NCBI GenBank assembly: GCA_003255065.1
Contig: QAOA01000324.1
Coordinates: 82,594 to 146,593 of the forward strand
Source: Cercis canadensis
Lineage: Eukaryota > Streptophyta > Magnoliopsida > Fabales > Fabaceae
DNA length: 64,000 nt
Direction of reading: 5' to 3'
Shown: positions 22,397 to 35,047 of the stretch, one piece after another
Position numbering within the stretch: the first letter of the stretch is position 1
Layout: each line of letters starts with the position of its first letter
Notes under the pieces: generated by a model
Databases searched by the model: none
What the model was told of the DNA's origin: nothing
The model's input: the letters and a program-made list of their open reading frames with translations, nothing else
Position numbers and translations under genes: made by a program

Positions 22397-24565
22397 CACT
22401 ACAAAAAAATTTTTGGATTCCAATAGAATTTTTTAATTGAAATTTTGAATTCCAACGGAAATTCTAATGAAATTTGAGTCGTTGAAGAAATGGCTGTTGG
22501 AATTACAAAATTCCAACGGAATATTAATTTCAATAGAATTTTACCGTTGAAATTCATTTTTGAAAAAAAAAAATTCATTGAAAAATTTGGTTGGAATTTT
22601 TAATATATTTTTAAAAAAATCAAAAATTACTTTTTGGTTTTGGTTTTTGAAATTCCAACGGAATGGAATTTCTGTTGGAATTTTCTTAATTTTTTTTTGT
22701 AAATTCCTAAATAATATTTGTTAAAAATCAAAATATACCATTTACAAATATCCTTTTTATTAAATAATTTCTATAACACAAATATCCAATTCATTTAATA
22801 ATTCTTATAAGTTAATAATGTATTGAGTACAAAAGTTTAAATCTCAAATAATTACACCAAGTTTATTTCTAATTGTTCAAAATATATACTATATAACAAG
22901 AGCATACTCTTCTCTCAACTAAATAAAAATAAAACATAAATTTTGTAGAAGAGCAACATGCTATAACTAAATTTCAGTCTTCATACTTTGTTTCTTCATC
23001 GTCATCTTCATTGTCTAAAAACTTGCAATGACAAATAGCGATAATTTCAACCCATAATCCAGATGACAGTTCTTAATCTTCTTCTTTTTCCAAAGGCATA
23101 CCACAAGGGAGAAGCATTTTTTGTGCAGAAAGCAGAAGTTATCAATCAGCCCAAAAAAAGCAGAACTTGTAAGAAGAGAAGTACAACTACTTCATAACTG
23201 GATAGATTAAAAAAAAGAAGAAGTGAGAACTACTCTACAAATAACTATGTATGCCCGGAGACAGAATATGCCATTATCCAATAGCTAACATTATATAGTA
23301 ACAGTAAACATCAAATATCATCATAAGATACTCCCAGATGAGATCAATGATCCATTCAAACAAAGAAATCACAATCAAAGATATGAAGTCCCATATTTTT
23401 CAGAAGCGCGAGACATACATCAGTGGCACCATGAAGCATGCTAACCTTAGTTCAATAATACGTAATAGAATAATTACTCTTGCAAGCCATTTTCCCAAGT
23501 AGTGCCAAAAGAATGCCACAACAGCCATCCCCACCAAATAAGTCATTAATAGCAATATTAAATCACATTCAATTAAAGCTTGTCAGTAGAAAAAAGGGCA
23601 CACTTTCAACTGAATAAAAGCTCCTGCCATGTACAAAAGATAACAGATCAATGGGGTTATAAATGTAAGTGGTAACATCATTTTAAATTTCAAGGAATGA
23701 AAATTGTTTAAAATTTTAAAATTCTAATAAATTTTAAAACATCCAAAAAAATCCAAAAAATAGCACAATCATTCTACACAATTCATACAACAAAAGCCCT
23801 AACAAAATTTAAAGCAATCTAACAAATTTTATCATTAAATCAATACAGTAAAGTTACCTAAATTCGGATACCTATAGCAGTCAACAAATCTTCCATCAAA
23901 ACGAGGTATGCCTAAATCCATAATCACATAGACACCATTCCACAAACAAAAGGTGATAAAACTACAAAATAATCTACCTAGAAATAGAAGAACTTCAAGT
24001 TTGGTTCAGAGACAAAAATATAAACTAGAAATCGGTAGAAATAGGCCTACCTTTACTCCAAAGCAAATAAACTAAGCTTGAAACTCCTTGACATCGCCGG
24101 AAAAAAAGGTGAAGAATGACTGGAAAACTGAAATCGCACAAGGTAGAGGACAGAAACCGAGGTGAGGAGAGGAAAAAGTGAATATGAAAATGAGGAAGAA
24201 TAGCTGCGGGTGAGAAGAAATATTCAGATTTCTCACAGATTTTGGGCTGAGAAATTTTAAAACCCAAATTTTAACTTTAGTGAAACAATGCATTCTGTTT
24301 CTCATGGAAAGATCCATATTTCTCTCGGACTTTATCACGGAAAAGCTTTTTGTGAGAAATTTGAGAAAATTTAATTTCTGATGGAATCTTCCCATGAAAT
24401 TTTCTCATGGAAAATTTTTCAGTGAGAAAATTGAATTTCACACGGATTTTCTCACGAAAAAATTTTCCGTGAGAAATTATTATTGAATGCTAATTTGTGA
24501 GAATTTCTCACGAAATTCCGTTATGTGAGAAATTTCTATAAGAAATTGAGTGTTTTCTTGTAGTG
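22397..24565. mobile_element. non-autonomous CACTA (En/Spm) transposon
   Basis: The left end is CACTACAAAAAAA and the right end is ...GTTTTCTTGTAGTG, the classic CACTA terminus. Subterminal repeats are dense at both ends: TTCCAACGGAA words on the left and TTTCTCACGGAAA words on the right. I see no transposase. The 3-bp flanks (AAT and AAA) are not identical. The interior, 22.7-24.0 kb, holds nothing I recognise. Confidence 0.75.
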
Positions 24566-24639
24566 AAAATATGATATGAACAAAAACAATTAAAGTGGGT
24601 TCAATTAAGGTTTAGTTTAGACCATAAAAATGAACTAAC

Positions 24640-25285
24640 TATTTCAAAAACTTAAAGTTAGAATAGTGAATGCCCATTTTGTTGCGAATTCCATTCCCAC
24701 CTTGATTCCATTCTTATGTTTGGTAGCTAAAAAATGAGCATGAAGTGGCCATTCTGTTCCAGCCTTGATCCAGGTGAAATGAGAATGAGCATTCTTACCT
24801 TCAGAGGTGAGAATGACCATTCCATTCCCCATGGTTATATAAAACCTATCTAACAGCCTTGATCCATATGTATTTTTCTACTAACTCTGATTTCATTCCT
24901 TGCTCCATTCCATGTACCAAACTATGAATTGGTTTGGAAAACCATTTCATTTCTAGAGCTACCAAACTGTATAATGGAATGGCCATTCCACTCACCGTGG
25001 AATGGGCTTTATTTCTTTTTTATCCTCAACATGCCCTCATTTATTTTAGAAAAAGACTCAAACTATCCTTATTAAATAAAGCTATCAAACACCCTTATTT
25101 AAAATTTTAATTTTGTTGGATTTCTAAACAACGGGTATTTGTGTCTTTTACTATTAATTCTGATTTTATTCCATGTACAAAAATATGGAATGGCTTGGAA
25201 AGCCATTCAATTCCTAGAGCTACTAAACCGTGGAATGGAATGACCATTCCATTCCATTTTCACTCTCACTGCCACTCCCACTCCA
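24640..25285. repeat. nested MITE-like repeats rich in GGAATGGCCATTCC
   Basis: Palindromic words built on GGAATG and CATTCC recur many times between 24660 and 25260, together with repeated phrases such as GGCTTGGAAAGCCATT and CCATGTAC. They appear to be two or more related, nested non-coding elements. Ends are not defined. Confidence 0.4.
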
Positions 25286-25289
25286 TATA

Positions 25290-25870
25290 ATTTTTATTGA
25301 GTGTATCAAACAAGCACTTATAGAAACACATATCTTTTACTTCTATCTCTATAAAATATTATATGAATTTAATTCTCTAAACCAGCTAAATTTTTTTTGT
25401 GCTGTCAGTTTTGTAAGCATCTAGATCTAAGTGAGTAAAAAATCATTTCTAAGCAATCAATGCATGTGTATGGACACTTGGTTGGAAAAATATAAACAAA
25501 AGCCTTATATGGAGTACAACGGAAGGGGGATATTTGGTTGGACCCACCTAAATTTTTTATATAGGCTCAAATTTTTATGTACTTCTAGGTGTATAAAACT
25601 TTAGTATGAGTGTTATTTTTAACAAGAGAAAGTCTATTCATATACTATGTGAAGTAGTGTTTAAGATCTAAGTCGTACAAAAATTATTTAAGTGGGTCTA
25701 CTTAAATTAGATGGTTCCATTAGTTCATATTGTAAAGCAATATGAAATTACATATTTAATAATAGCACGCTTTGAAGATTATAATTTAGAACTAAACATC
25801 TATTTTGAGAGAAATCAATACATACTCCTAGAGCATTATACAATAAATATAGTCCATACCATAAAAATTA
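25290..25870 (-). pseudogene. SEO gene F relic (intron sequence, exon 2 lost)
   Basis: 25290-25540 resembles intron 2 next to exon 2 in genes A and C (GCAATCAATGCATGTGTATGG followed by ACACTTGGTTGG). 25590-25870 resembles their intron 1 (ACAAGAGAAAGTCTAT, CTCCTAGAGCATTA). The exon 2 coding sequence expected between them is gone. This is the footprint of a sixth family member between B and C, later interrupted by a MITE fragment and the Sirevirus element on its 5' side. Confidence 0.5.
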
Positions 25871-25959
25871 AAATAGCCTACTGTTAAGTCCATGAGAGAG
25901 ACACAAAAAAACTTGCGCTGACATAATGCTATTATAGGGATATAATAGTAAAATTGCTA

Positions 25960-26149
25960 CTCTTCTCTCTCAAAACCCCTCAAATTGTAAGAATGAGATT
26001 TTTGGATCAAGAAAGGAATGCAAGGGTCAGAGTTCAACCCCCAATTCCCTCCCCTTTCAAACTCTAACTCCCAAACAAGAAAATGAACTCCCTCATTTCT
26101 CTCATTTCTTTTTCTTTTTCCCCCAAAAAGTCGACTCTCAAACAAACCC
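25960..26149. mobile_element. fragment of a Harbinger-type MITE
   Basis: The right end, GACTCTCAAACAAACCC followed by TAA, matches the inverted terminus of the element at 14742, with a pyrimidine-rich subterminal stretch. The left end is not clear. Confidence 0.45.
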
Positions 26150-26208
26150 TAAGAGAAACATGACAGTCCCTCCTATATTTCTCCTTTTTCATAGTTTTAT
26201 ATTGGGTA

Positions 26209-27310
26209 TGTTAGTTCTACAATTCTCTTTCAGGCTTTTGATGATAACAAATGATTAAATATTCACTAATCTATTTGTTCTGTTAGTTTGTTTCTAAATG
26301 CAGGTTAGTGAAGATATCTGGGAACTAGTTTTGCTTGTTCTAAAGTACTAGTTTTCAGACCAGTTCTTCTCATCTAGCTGCTGTTATGCATGATAAGCTC
26401 TCAGATCTCAAGGATTCTTGTCAGAATGCTGCTTCACGTGTTAGGTAACTGTTTCCCTTATAAAGGCTTGTTGGAGATCCACTCTTTAAGGGAAGTTGGT
26501 AAAGTAACTTTCTTGGTTACTAAATGACAAGAAAATAGTTAGTGGAGCTAAATTGTATATCAGCCCTACAGCTGGCTCATGACCAAAGGTGGAGATCATT
26601 CTTCACATGCTGCCCCTTTCCTTTTATTGCAGCACTCTCGAGTCATTCAAAGAAGAGCTGAGTAGAAAGAAAGAAAGGAAGAAATACACTGACTTCAGTC
26701 TTCCATTGTAGCAAGCTTGCCTTCTCTTTCTCATGTTAAGAAACTTGTAAAATCTGCTCTATGGAGAGTGAGAGTATCAAAATGGAACTCAACATTTCTT
26801 TTTGAGTGTTGTTGACTCAGAATTTCAGTAGGAAATTCTTGAGAGAGACCTCTAGAAATTAGTCTAGAGGGAGAAAGTTCTTGGTGAGTTTTTGTGGGAG
26901 AACCAAGGGGGTAAAAAGCTTGGAGAAGCTTTGTTAAATTAACCTCACAATTTCTAGTGGAACCCCAATGGTTGGGAGAAGTGGATGTAGGCCTTAGTGC
27001 TGAACCACTATCAAAATCTGTGTTGAGCTCTTCTCTTCATTTATCTTTAAAAGCTTGAGTTGATTATAGACTTCATATGCTGCTATCTTTGATTCTTGTC
27101 TAAACAGGTTTTCTGGTTTTTTGATCTATGACTGATATGCAGTGTGATATTGATTAAATCTCCTTGCTCATTAATTGAGGATATTTCAGCTAATGATCTT
27201 ACTATTGTAATGTTTAAATCCATGATTTAATCTCTGAGTTTACTCATTTATTAAAAGAATTTTTGAAACTCCTATTCACCCCCCTCTAGGAGTGTTTCCT
27301 GTTACTTTCA
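26209..27310 (+). repeat. 5' LTR of the Sirevirus-type element
   Basis: 1102 bp, TGTTAGTTCTAC...GTTACTTTCA, near-identical to the 3' LTR at 35048-36151 with scattered substitutions and small indels. The primer binding site follows directly. Confidence 0.88.
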
Positions 27311-27326
27311 ATTGGTATCAGAGCTT
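27311..27326 (+). other. primer binding site of Sirevirus-type element
   Basis: TTGGTATCAGAGCTT, the complement of the initiator-Met tRNA 3' end, directly follows the LTR terminus CA. Confidence 0.82.
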
Positions 27327-27395
27327 GGTGCTCATCTTGTCTGTTGGTTTAATTAACCAAGAGTTAAAGATCTGGATTATTTAGTTGCAAGAACT

Positions 27396-29072
27396 ATGAA
27401 TAATCAAAATGAGTCACATTCCTCTCACAAACCTCCTTTCTTCAATGGAGAAAATTACCCTTACTGGAAGCATCGCATGGAAATGTACCTTGAAGCAATT
27501 GACTATGAAGTGTGGCAGATTGTCAGAAATGGTCTCACACCTCCAACAAAAATGGTGAATGATGTTGCTGTTCTGAAAGAAGAACATGAGTTTTCTGCTG
27601 AAGACAAACTCAGATTCACTCTCAATTCTAAAGCAAGATACAACATAGTGTGTGTTGTATCTACAAAGGAGTATGAGAATATTGCATCCTGCAATTATGC
27701 TAAGGAGATGTGGGATAGGCTAGCTGCAATCCATGAGGGAACTAGTCATGTGAAGGAAGCCAAGATCGATATCTACTCTACTCAGTATGAGATGTTCCAC
27801 ATGACTCAGGATGAGCCTCTGAATTCATTTTTTGCTCGATTTCTGAGCATTATAAATAATCTCAAAGGACTTGACAGAGTTTATTCTCAGACAGAGCAAG
27901 TCAAGAAAATCCTAAGATGTCTCACTAAGAAATGGGACTCTAAGGTCACTGTTCTGCTTCAATATGCAGAATCAAATGAACTCATAGTGGATGCACTAAG
28001 AGGAACTTTGGAGTCACATCAGATAATGATCATGCAGAAGAAGTCTATTGCAATTGATAGGAAGAAGAGCTTGGCTCTTACTTCAAATGCTGCAGAAACT
28101 AGTGCTATGGAAGATTCTATGTCAAGTGATGAAGATGTAGCTCTCATTACTAAAAGAGTTCTAGATATGATGAAGAAAAGAAAAGAGAGGAAAAGATTTC
28201 AGTCAAGAGGTCAAAAGAACTTCACAAGAGGATAACCGGCTAAAGATCCTATCATTTGCTACGAGTGTAAAAAGCTAGGTCACATTTAGCCTAAGTGTCC
28301 AAATCTAAAGGAGAATAAATTCTTCAAGAAGGACAAAAAGAAGGCAATGGTCGTAGCCTGGAGTGATGAGGACTCAACTTCAAATAGTGAAGACTCTGAT
28401 GAAGAAAACTTAGCAAACTTCTGTTTGATGGCTAAGGATGCAGGAAGAAATGAAAAGAGAGAGGTAACTAATCTAGACTTTGAACATCTTCCTACATATG
28501 ATGAATTAAGTCTTGCATTTGATGATTTATCATTTGACTTTGAAAAGAGGCTTGCTAAAATCACTGTTCTAAAGAAAATAATAAAAAATCATATCACTGT
28601 AATAGAAGAACTAGAGAAAGACAATATTGACTTAATTGATAGACTTAAGGTCTTACAATATCAGAATGAAGTTCTTAAAAAAGGAAATTGTCTTACTGAT
28701 TCTGTTATGAATGAGAATGTTGGTCTAAAAAGAAAAATTGATGAACTATCCAAGGACTTAGCATATTTCGTTCAAGGAAGAGATAATCTTAATTCTCTCC
28801 TTGGAAGACAGAGAATGAGTAATGACAAAATTGGTCTAGGTTACTCTCAACCTAATTCCTCAAAAATTGTCAAGAACATCTTTGTCAAAGCTTCTGTATC
28901 TCATTCTTCTCCTAAGGGAACATGTTTCTACTGTGATTTTTCAGGATATTTTCCCAATGCATGTTCATATGAGAAACTTTGTGCAACCAGAAAAATGATA
29001 TGGGTGCCTAAGGGTACAACTGTTGCTAACTTGAAAGGACCCAAAGAAGTTTGGGTACCTAAGTCTATCTAA
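27396..29072 (+). pseudogene. Sirevirus gag with two in-frame stops
   Basis: The frame from ATG 27396 begins with the copia gag signature PPFFNGENYPYWKHRMEMYL. It continues through a stop at 28233 and a second at 28287, the latter inside the zinc knuckle (CYECKKLGHI, stop, PKC). It then carries the long acidic and coiled-coil-like extension typical of Sirevirus gag (KDNIDLIDRLKVLQYQNEVL) and a Cys-rich CFYCDFSG near 28925. It once made the particle capsid. The interrupted nucleic-acid-binding knuckle argues it is dead. Confidence 0.85.
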
Positions 29073-29099
29073 TCCTTTTTTAGGTTTGTTATCAAGCCA

Positions 29100-32000
29100 A
29101 GAGTGATTGCTGGTATCTTGACAGTGGTTGTTCTAGGCACATGACAGGAGACCATTCTAAGTTTGTTTCCATTGATATGGAGGACTTGGGAGCAGTAACT
29201 TTTGGTGATAACAACAAAGGTAGAATAGTTGGCATAGGTAAAATTAGCTTGACTCCTTCTTTATTTATTGAAAATGTGTACTTCGTGAAAGGTTTAATGT
29301 ATAATCTGCTGAGTATCAGTCAACTATGTGATAGAGGTCATAGAATCATATTTGAAGCATCTAAGTGAATTATTCATGATAGAAAATCTGATGATATTCT
29401 ATTTGTTGGGCAAAAAAGCTCTAATGTTTATGTTGTGTCCAAAGATTCACTTGATTTCAAAAAGGAAACCTATTTTGCTTCTCAAAGCAGTAGTTCTTGG
29501 ATATGGCATAGGAGACTTGGCCATGCTAATTTAAAACTGATTGCAAAACTTTCAAAGAAAGAACTACTCTCAGGTTTGCCTAAGATAGTTTTTTAAAAGG
29601 ATAAAATCTGTGCTGCTTATCAGCAGGGAAAGCAGATTAAGTCTTCTTTCGATTCTAAGAAAGTATTGTCAACCTATAGGCCATTGCAACTACTTCATAT
29701 GGATCCTTTTAGACCAGCACCTACATTGAGCCTAAATGGAAAGAAATATGGTTTTGTCATTGTGGATGACTATTCCAGGTTTTCTTGGGTATTTTTCCTA
29801 GCTCATAAAGATGATACTTTTTCTGTGTTTGAGAAATTTTGCAAAAAGGTTCAAAATGAAAAAGGTTTTGCAATATCTTCAATTAGGAGTGATCATGGTG
29901 GTGAGTTTGAAAACAAGTTTTTCAAAAGTTTTTGTGAAAATTCAGGAATCCATCATAATTTTTCCTGTCCTAGAACACCTCAACAGAATAGTGTGGTTGA
30001 AAGGAAAAATAGAACTCTAGTTGAGATGGGAAGAACTATGCTTTGTGAAAATGATTTGCCAAAGTATTTTTGGGCTGAAGCTGTAAGTATAGCATGCTAT
30101 ATCTTGAACAGATGTCTAATAAGACCAATTCTGAAAAAGACTCCTTATGATCTATGGAAAGGAAGGAAACCAAATATCAGTTACTTTCATACATTTGGAT
30201 GTAAGTGTTTTGTCTTGAATAATGGAAAAGATAATCTGGGCAAGTTTGATTCGAAATCTGATGAATGCATTTTTCTGGGTTATTCTTTAACTAGCAAAGC
30301 ATATAGAATTTTTAACAAAAGAACCTTGATTGTTGAAGAATCTATCCATATTGTATTTGATGAGACTAACCCTCTCTTGAGCTCAAATGCTCTTGAAGAA
30401 CCAGAAATTTTGTAGGAAAATTTCAAGCTGCCTATCAGAACTAATTGAAACAGAGATCAAGTTTCAGAACCTGCTGAATATGGTCAAGCTCCATTAGAAC
30501 CAATTCAATCAGAACCTGTCCAATAAGAAGCTCCTCAGCAAAATGCAAGAGAGTCACTTCTAAGAGAAACTAGAACCTCAAAAAATCATCCAATTGAAAA
30601 GGTCATTGGTGACCTGCATGGAGGAATGACAACTAGAGCTTCTCTTCGAGATAAACATGTTAATCTAGCTTTCCTGTCCTTTACTGAGCCTTCAAACATT
30701 AGTGAAGCTTTGAAAGATGAGGCCTAGATAATCGTTATGCAGGAAGAGCTGAATCAGTTTGTCAGAAACAAAGTCTGGAATCTAGTTCCTCATCCTCAAA
30801 ATCAATCTGTCATTCGTACTAGATGGGTTTTCAGAAACAAATTAGATGAAGATGGAAAGATTGTGAGAAACAAAGCTCGACTTGTTGCTCAAGAATTCAA
30901 TCAGCAGGAAAGTATAGATTTTGAGGAGACTTTTGCTCCTGTTGCTAGATTAGAAGCCATAAGAATGTTTTTTGCATTTGCATGTTTCAAAAATTTTAGA
31001 ATTTTTCAAATGGATGTGAAAAGTACATTTTTAAATGGCTACATTAATGAAGAAGTCTATGTTAAACAACCCCCTAACTTTGAAAATCCTGATTTTTCAA
31101 ATCATGTGCATAAGCTTTCAAAGGCTCTTTATGGTCTTAAGCAAGCTCTAAGAGCTTGATATGACAGGTTGAGTGAATTTCTCATGAACAATAGTTTTTT
31201 AAGAGGAAAAGTAGATACCACTTTGTTTACAAAAAATATTTCTCATCACATTATCATTGTTCAAATTTATGTTGATGATATCATTTTTGGCTCTACTAAC
31301 ACTCTGCTATGTAAAGAATTTGAAAAGCTCATGAAAAGTGAATTTCAAATGAGCATGATGGGTGAGCTTAATTTCTTTCTCGGTCTTCAAGTAAAGCAAT
31401 ATGAAGATGGCATTTTCATTAATCAATCCAAATATACTCGAGAGCTGCTCAAAAGGTTTGGCATGAACAATGCTAAAGGCATTTCTACTCCTATGAGTAC
31501 CGCTACAAAGCTTTCTTTGGATGAATCTGGTAAATCAGTGTGTGAGAAAAAGTACAGGGGAATGATTGGATCTTTGTTATATCTGATAGCAAGCAGGCCT
31601 GATATTCTATTTTCTGTGTGTGCCTGTGCTAGATTTCAAGTCTGTCCTAAAGTATCACATTTGACTGCTATAAAGAGAATTTTTAGATATTTGCTTAACA
31701 CTGTTAATGTTGGTCTTTGGTTTAGCATAACTAGTTCTTTTGAACTAGTTTCATATACTGATTCTAACTATGCTGGATGCTCTATTGATCGCAAAAGTAC
31801 TAGTGGAGGATGTCAATTCCTTGGAGGAGATCTTGTTTCCTGGCAATCGAAAAAGCAAAATGTTGTGGCTCAATCAATAGCTGAGGCAGAGTACATGTTT
31901 GCTGGTATCTGCTGCTCTCAAGTGCTTTGGACGAAGCAACAACTTCTTGACTATGATATTTCTCTTGACAAAATACCTTTGATGTGTGATAATACCAGTG

Positions 32001-32212
32001 CTATCAATATTGCTAAAAATACAGTTCAGCACTCTAGAACCAAGCATATTAATATAAAGCATCATTTTCTTAGAGATCATGTCTTAAAAGGGGATATTGA
32101 ACTCTCTTTTGTTAGTACTGAAGATCAGATTACTAATATCTTCACAAAAGCACTAGCTGAAGAAAGATTCTCCTTTCTTAGACATGAATTAGGAATGCTT
32201 AACTGGCCTTAA
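29100..32212 (+). pseudogene. Sirevirus pol (protease, integrase, RT, RNase H), degraded
   Basis: Protease DSGCSRHMTG near 29122 is in a different frame from gag. A stop at 29366 separates it from the HRRLGH zinc-binding region (about 29505-29530). Integrase occupies 29666-30415, with SDHGGEF and QQNSVVERKNR. A stop at 30413 and another near 30727 precede the reverse transcriptase. RT starts at 30737, has a stop at 31157 in place of the Trp that normally follows APRA, and keeps YVDDIIFG near 31269. RNase H reads RKSTSG and AEAEYMFAG. The reading ends at 32212. All catalytic motifs remain visible but the frame is broken at least five times. Confidence 0.87.
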
Positions 32213-32745
32213 ATATTTTTTGAGCTCAGTCTATTCTTCATGCATATCATTTTATTCTTCATGTTTTCTTTTTGCATTTTAAAAGCTAATCTATGCTTGT
32301 TTGTTCCAGGTATTATTTTTATTTCTTAGTATAGAATTTTTTTTTTTTAGTAAGCCACTCAATTCTGTTTTTAAATCATCTCTTTCAAAATGATTTCAAA
32401 ACTTCTAAGTCTGTTTGGGCCTTTAGTGTGAAGTTGCATTTTATTTTTTTGAACTGAAATCCTAATTCAATTCTTCTTTGGGCCTTTTTAATGTTTTCGG
32501 CCCAGTTACATAAGTTCTACTCAGTAAAACGCTCGTTTCAATCTGCTTATTCTGCTTGCTTGATCAAAACACATCATTTTGATCTTCCCCGAGTACTTCT
32601 TCTTCTTCTCTGCTTCGAATTTCTTTCACTTCCTTTTTGTGCTCTGAAACTACCACTCATCCACGATCTTCTTTGTAACTGCCATTGGGTGTGCCACTAT
32701 CCTCTACTCAACCTACTTCGTGCTGCAGTATCTCTCTATTTAAGG

Positions 32746-34520
32746 ATGGATAGACGTCAAGCCAGTCAGCGATTAATGGTGAAATCTAAAAGGGAAGGGC
32801 CCTGCTAAAAGTTCTCGTGAAACACCTATTGCCATTCAAGACTCAACCTCCTCCTCAGAGGAAACTCGCTGACTTCCTTAATCCATCGTGCCTTGAATCT
32901 TGGCAAAGACAAAGGAAAAGGTAAGATGCCCTCTTCTCCTCCCAAGTCATTTCCTGTCACTACTGAGTTTTCTTCTACACCCATTCCCAAGCCAATCTCT
33001 AAAAAGCTTATACCTTCATTACTCCTTGAAGCACCTCCATCTTCCCATGCCAACTTTTCATCTCCATCTCACTCACCCTCATTATCCCCCATTCCACAAT
33101 CACCTGAACCCTCACCAACAAAACTCTTCTCGCATCATTCTTCATCTTCTGATTCTGAACCATTAGAAGACTATCAACCTGAACATTCATCTCCTCAGAG
33201 TTCCTCTGAGCTTCATTCTCCTTCATCTACTGGAAAAGGCAATGTGCCTTAATCATCTTCTACTTCAGATGATTCATCACCACCACCTGCTCGCAAGGCT
33301 GACCATGCATCAGCTCCATCTGGTTCAACTCCATCTACACCATCTCAAATGCCCTCTGGCTCTGGGAAAAGAATTAAAATGAAGGCTAGGAAGACAGCTT
33401 TTATGCCCAAAACCAAGACTCCTTCTTGTAAAGGCCCTGCTCCATTATTTCTGAATCCTGTCACTGAAGATAGGTATCACAATTTGTATGCTAAAAGACC
33501 TATAGCTCCAGGTAGTGTTATTTCATAGGAGAACAGTTTATCTGCTGCAAAAACTATTAAGGACATCTTTGCTGCCATGGGTTGGTCAGAAATGCTAAAA
33601 CTAGATGTTCCAATCTATCCAAAGGTAATCAGACTTTTTTATGTTCATCTCCAGTCTATGCAAGGAGCAGAGTTTGGTTTGATTTATCTAAAGTCATATG
33701 TAGCAGGTGTTGAAATAGTACTCACTGAAAGAGTACTTGCCGGTTTATTTAAACTACCTATTAAAAGTGCCTCTCACTTTGTTCAAAAAGTATGGCCATC
33801 TGATCTTCTTTCGTTTGATGATGCTATGACCTCCCTTTGTGATTTCCCTGAAGTGAGAGGTCATGGCAGGCACCCTCCACCCATTGCTTTAACTCCTTAA
33901 CCAAAACTTTGGCTAGGATCATAACTACCCAATTGCTGCCTCGTGCTAGCAGTCATACAGATTTTAATACCCCTAATATGTATCTTTTGTATCATCTGAA
34001 GCATGAGCTTCCTCTAAATTTACCTCGTCTGATTCTTAGTAATATGGCTTCTTCTGTGAAAGCATCAAGAACAAAAACAAGCTTACCATATGGGATGATC
34101 ATTGTGAAAGTCTGTCAGTTTTTCAATGTGGATATTTCCCAGTTTACTGAGCAAGTTATTCCACCCAAGCTTCTCCTCAGGAGACTTCTACCATAATCAA
34201 GTTACATAGAGGACACCCTTTCAAGTTTCAAATCTGCTAAGAAGAATAGAAAAGCTGCCACTTCTGCTTCCTCATCTAAACCTTCAAAGAAGCACCAGTC
34301 TTCCTCTCACTCAGTTCCTCCATCTCAGCAGGTCGATCATGAAGAATGGATAGCATCGGTTCAACCTATAGAATTAGCCAATCAAATCGGCAGAAGGCTC
34401 AACTTCTTTCAATCCTTAACATTTGAGTGCTCGGCTCGTTTGGCTATTGTGGAGAAGCAGCTACCACGCACAAAGACAGAGTTGGCAGCTCTGAAATCTT
34501 CCAATCCCTCTTCATCCTAG
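32746..34520 (+). pseudogene. Sirevirus envelope-like third ORF, broken
   Basis: This region lies between pol and the 3' LTR, where sireviruses carry an envelope-like ORF. It encodes a Pro/Ser-rich N-terminal part (33000-33250, many SPSLSP-type words). A domain recognisable from the plant family named putative plant transposon protein follows: YPKVIRLFYVHL near 33600, and YLLYHLKHELPLNLPRLIL and SLPYGMIIVKVCQFF at 33970-34120. Stops at 33250 and near 33526 and a frameshift near 33895 break it. No convincing membrane span is visible, and whether it ever acted as an envelope is unknown. Confidence 0.68.
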
Positions 34521-34548
34521 CTTTTTAATTATGTTCTTAAGATTTCAT

Positions 34549-34642
34549 CTTAATATGTAGAACATTTGATCATGATTAGCTTTAACAGTCATTCTCTTAA
34601 TATGTAGAACATTTGATCATGATTAGCTTTAACAGTCATTCT
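34549..34642 (+). repeat. exact 47-bp tandem duplication
   Basis: CTTAATATGTAGAACATTTG... ends CATTCT and is repeated head to tail at 34549-34595 and 34596-34642, downstream of the envelope-like ORF. Confidence 0.85.
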
Positions 34643-35033
34643 CTTATTACAGATAGGGTGAAAAGTTGCATGCATTGCTACATTAGTTCTATTGTGTTTG
34701 GCTCTGCACTTTTGGTGGATGTTGGATACTACTATGACTGTATGTTGATAGTTTTTTTTGCTTTCTATTTATTATTCTTATTTTGTTTTTTTTTTTTTTT
34801 GTGCCTTCTGATTAGCTTCTTCCTTCTTGTCTTTTTGATAATGACAAAGGGGGAGAACATCTCTGAGATAGTCTGAATGAACTGCTATTTATTCTATCTG
34901 TATAAGTCTATCTTTGATACAGGAAATCTCCCTATTTCTCTTTTGCAAAACTACTGTTGGAATTAGTTTTCAAACTAATTCTAAGGTATGCTCATATTCA
35001 AGGGGAGATTTTCTTTAATCATTTGTCATCATA

Positions 35034-35047
35034 AAAAAGGGGGAGAT
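35034..35047 (+). other. polypurine tract of Sirevirus-type element
   Basis: AAAAAAGGGGGAGAT lies immediately before the 3' LTR and would prime plus-strand synthesis. A related AAAGGGGGAGAA occurs near 34848. Confidence 0.75.

Noticed and set aside
33008..33226. Minus-strand frames opposite the Sirevirus envelope-like ORF
   Set aside because: Antisense shadows of the Pro/Ser-rich low-complexity coding region.
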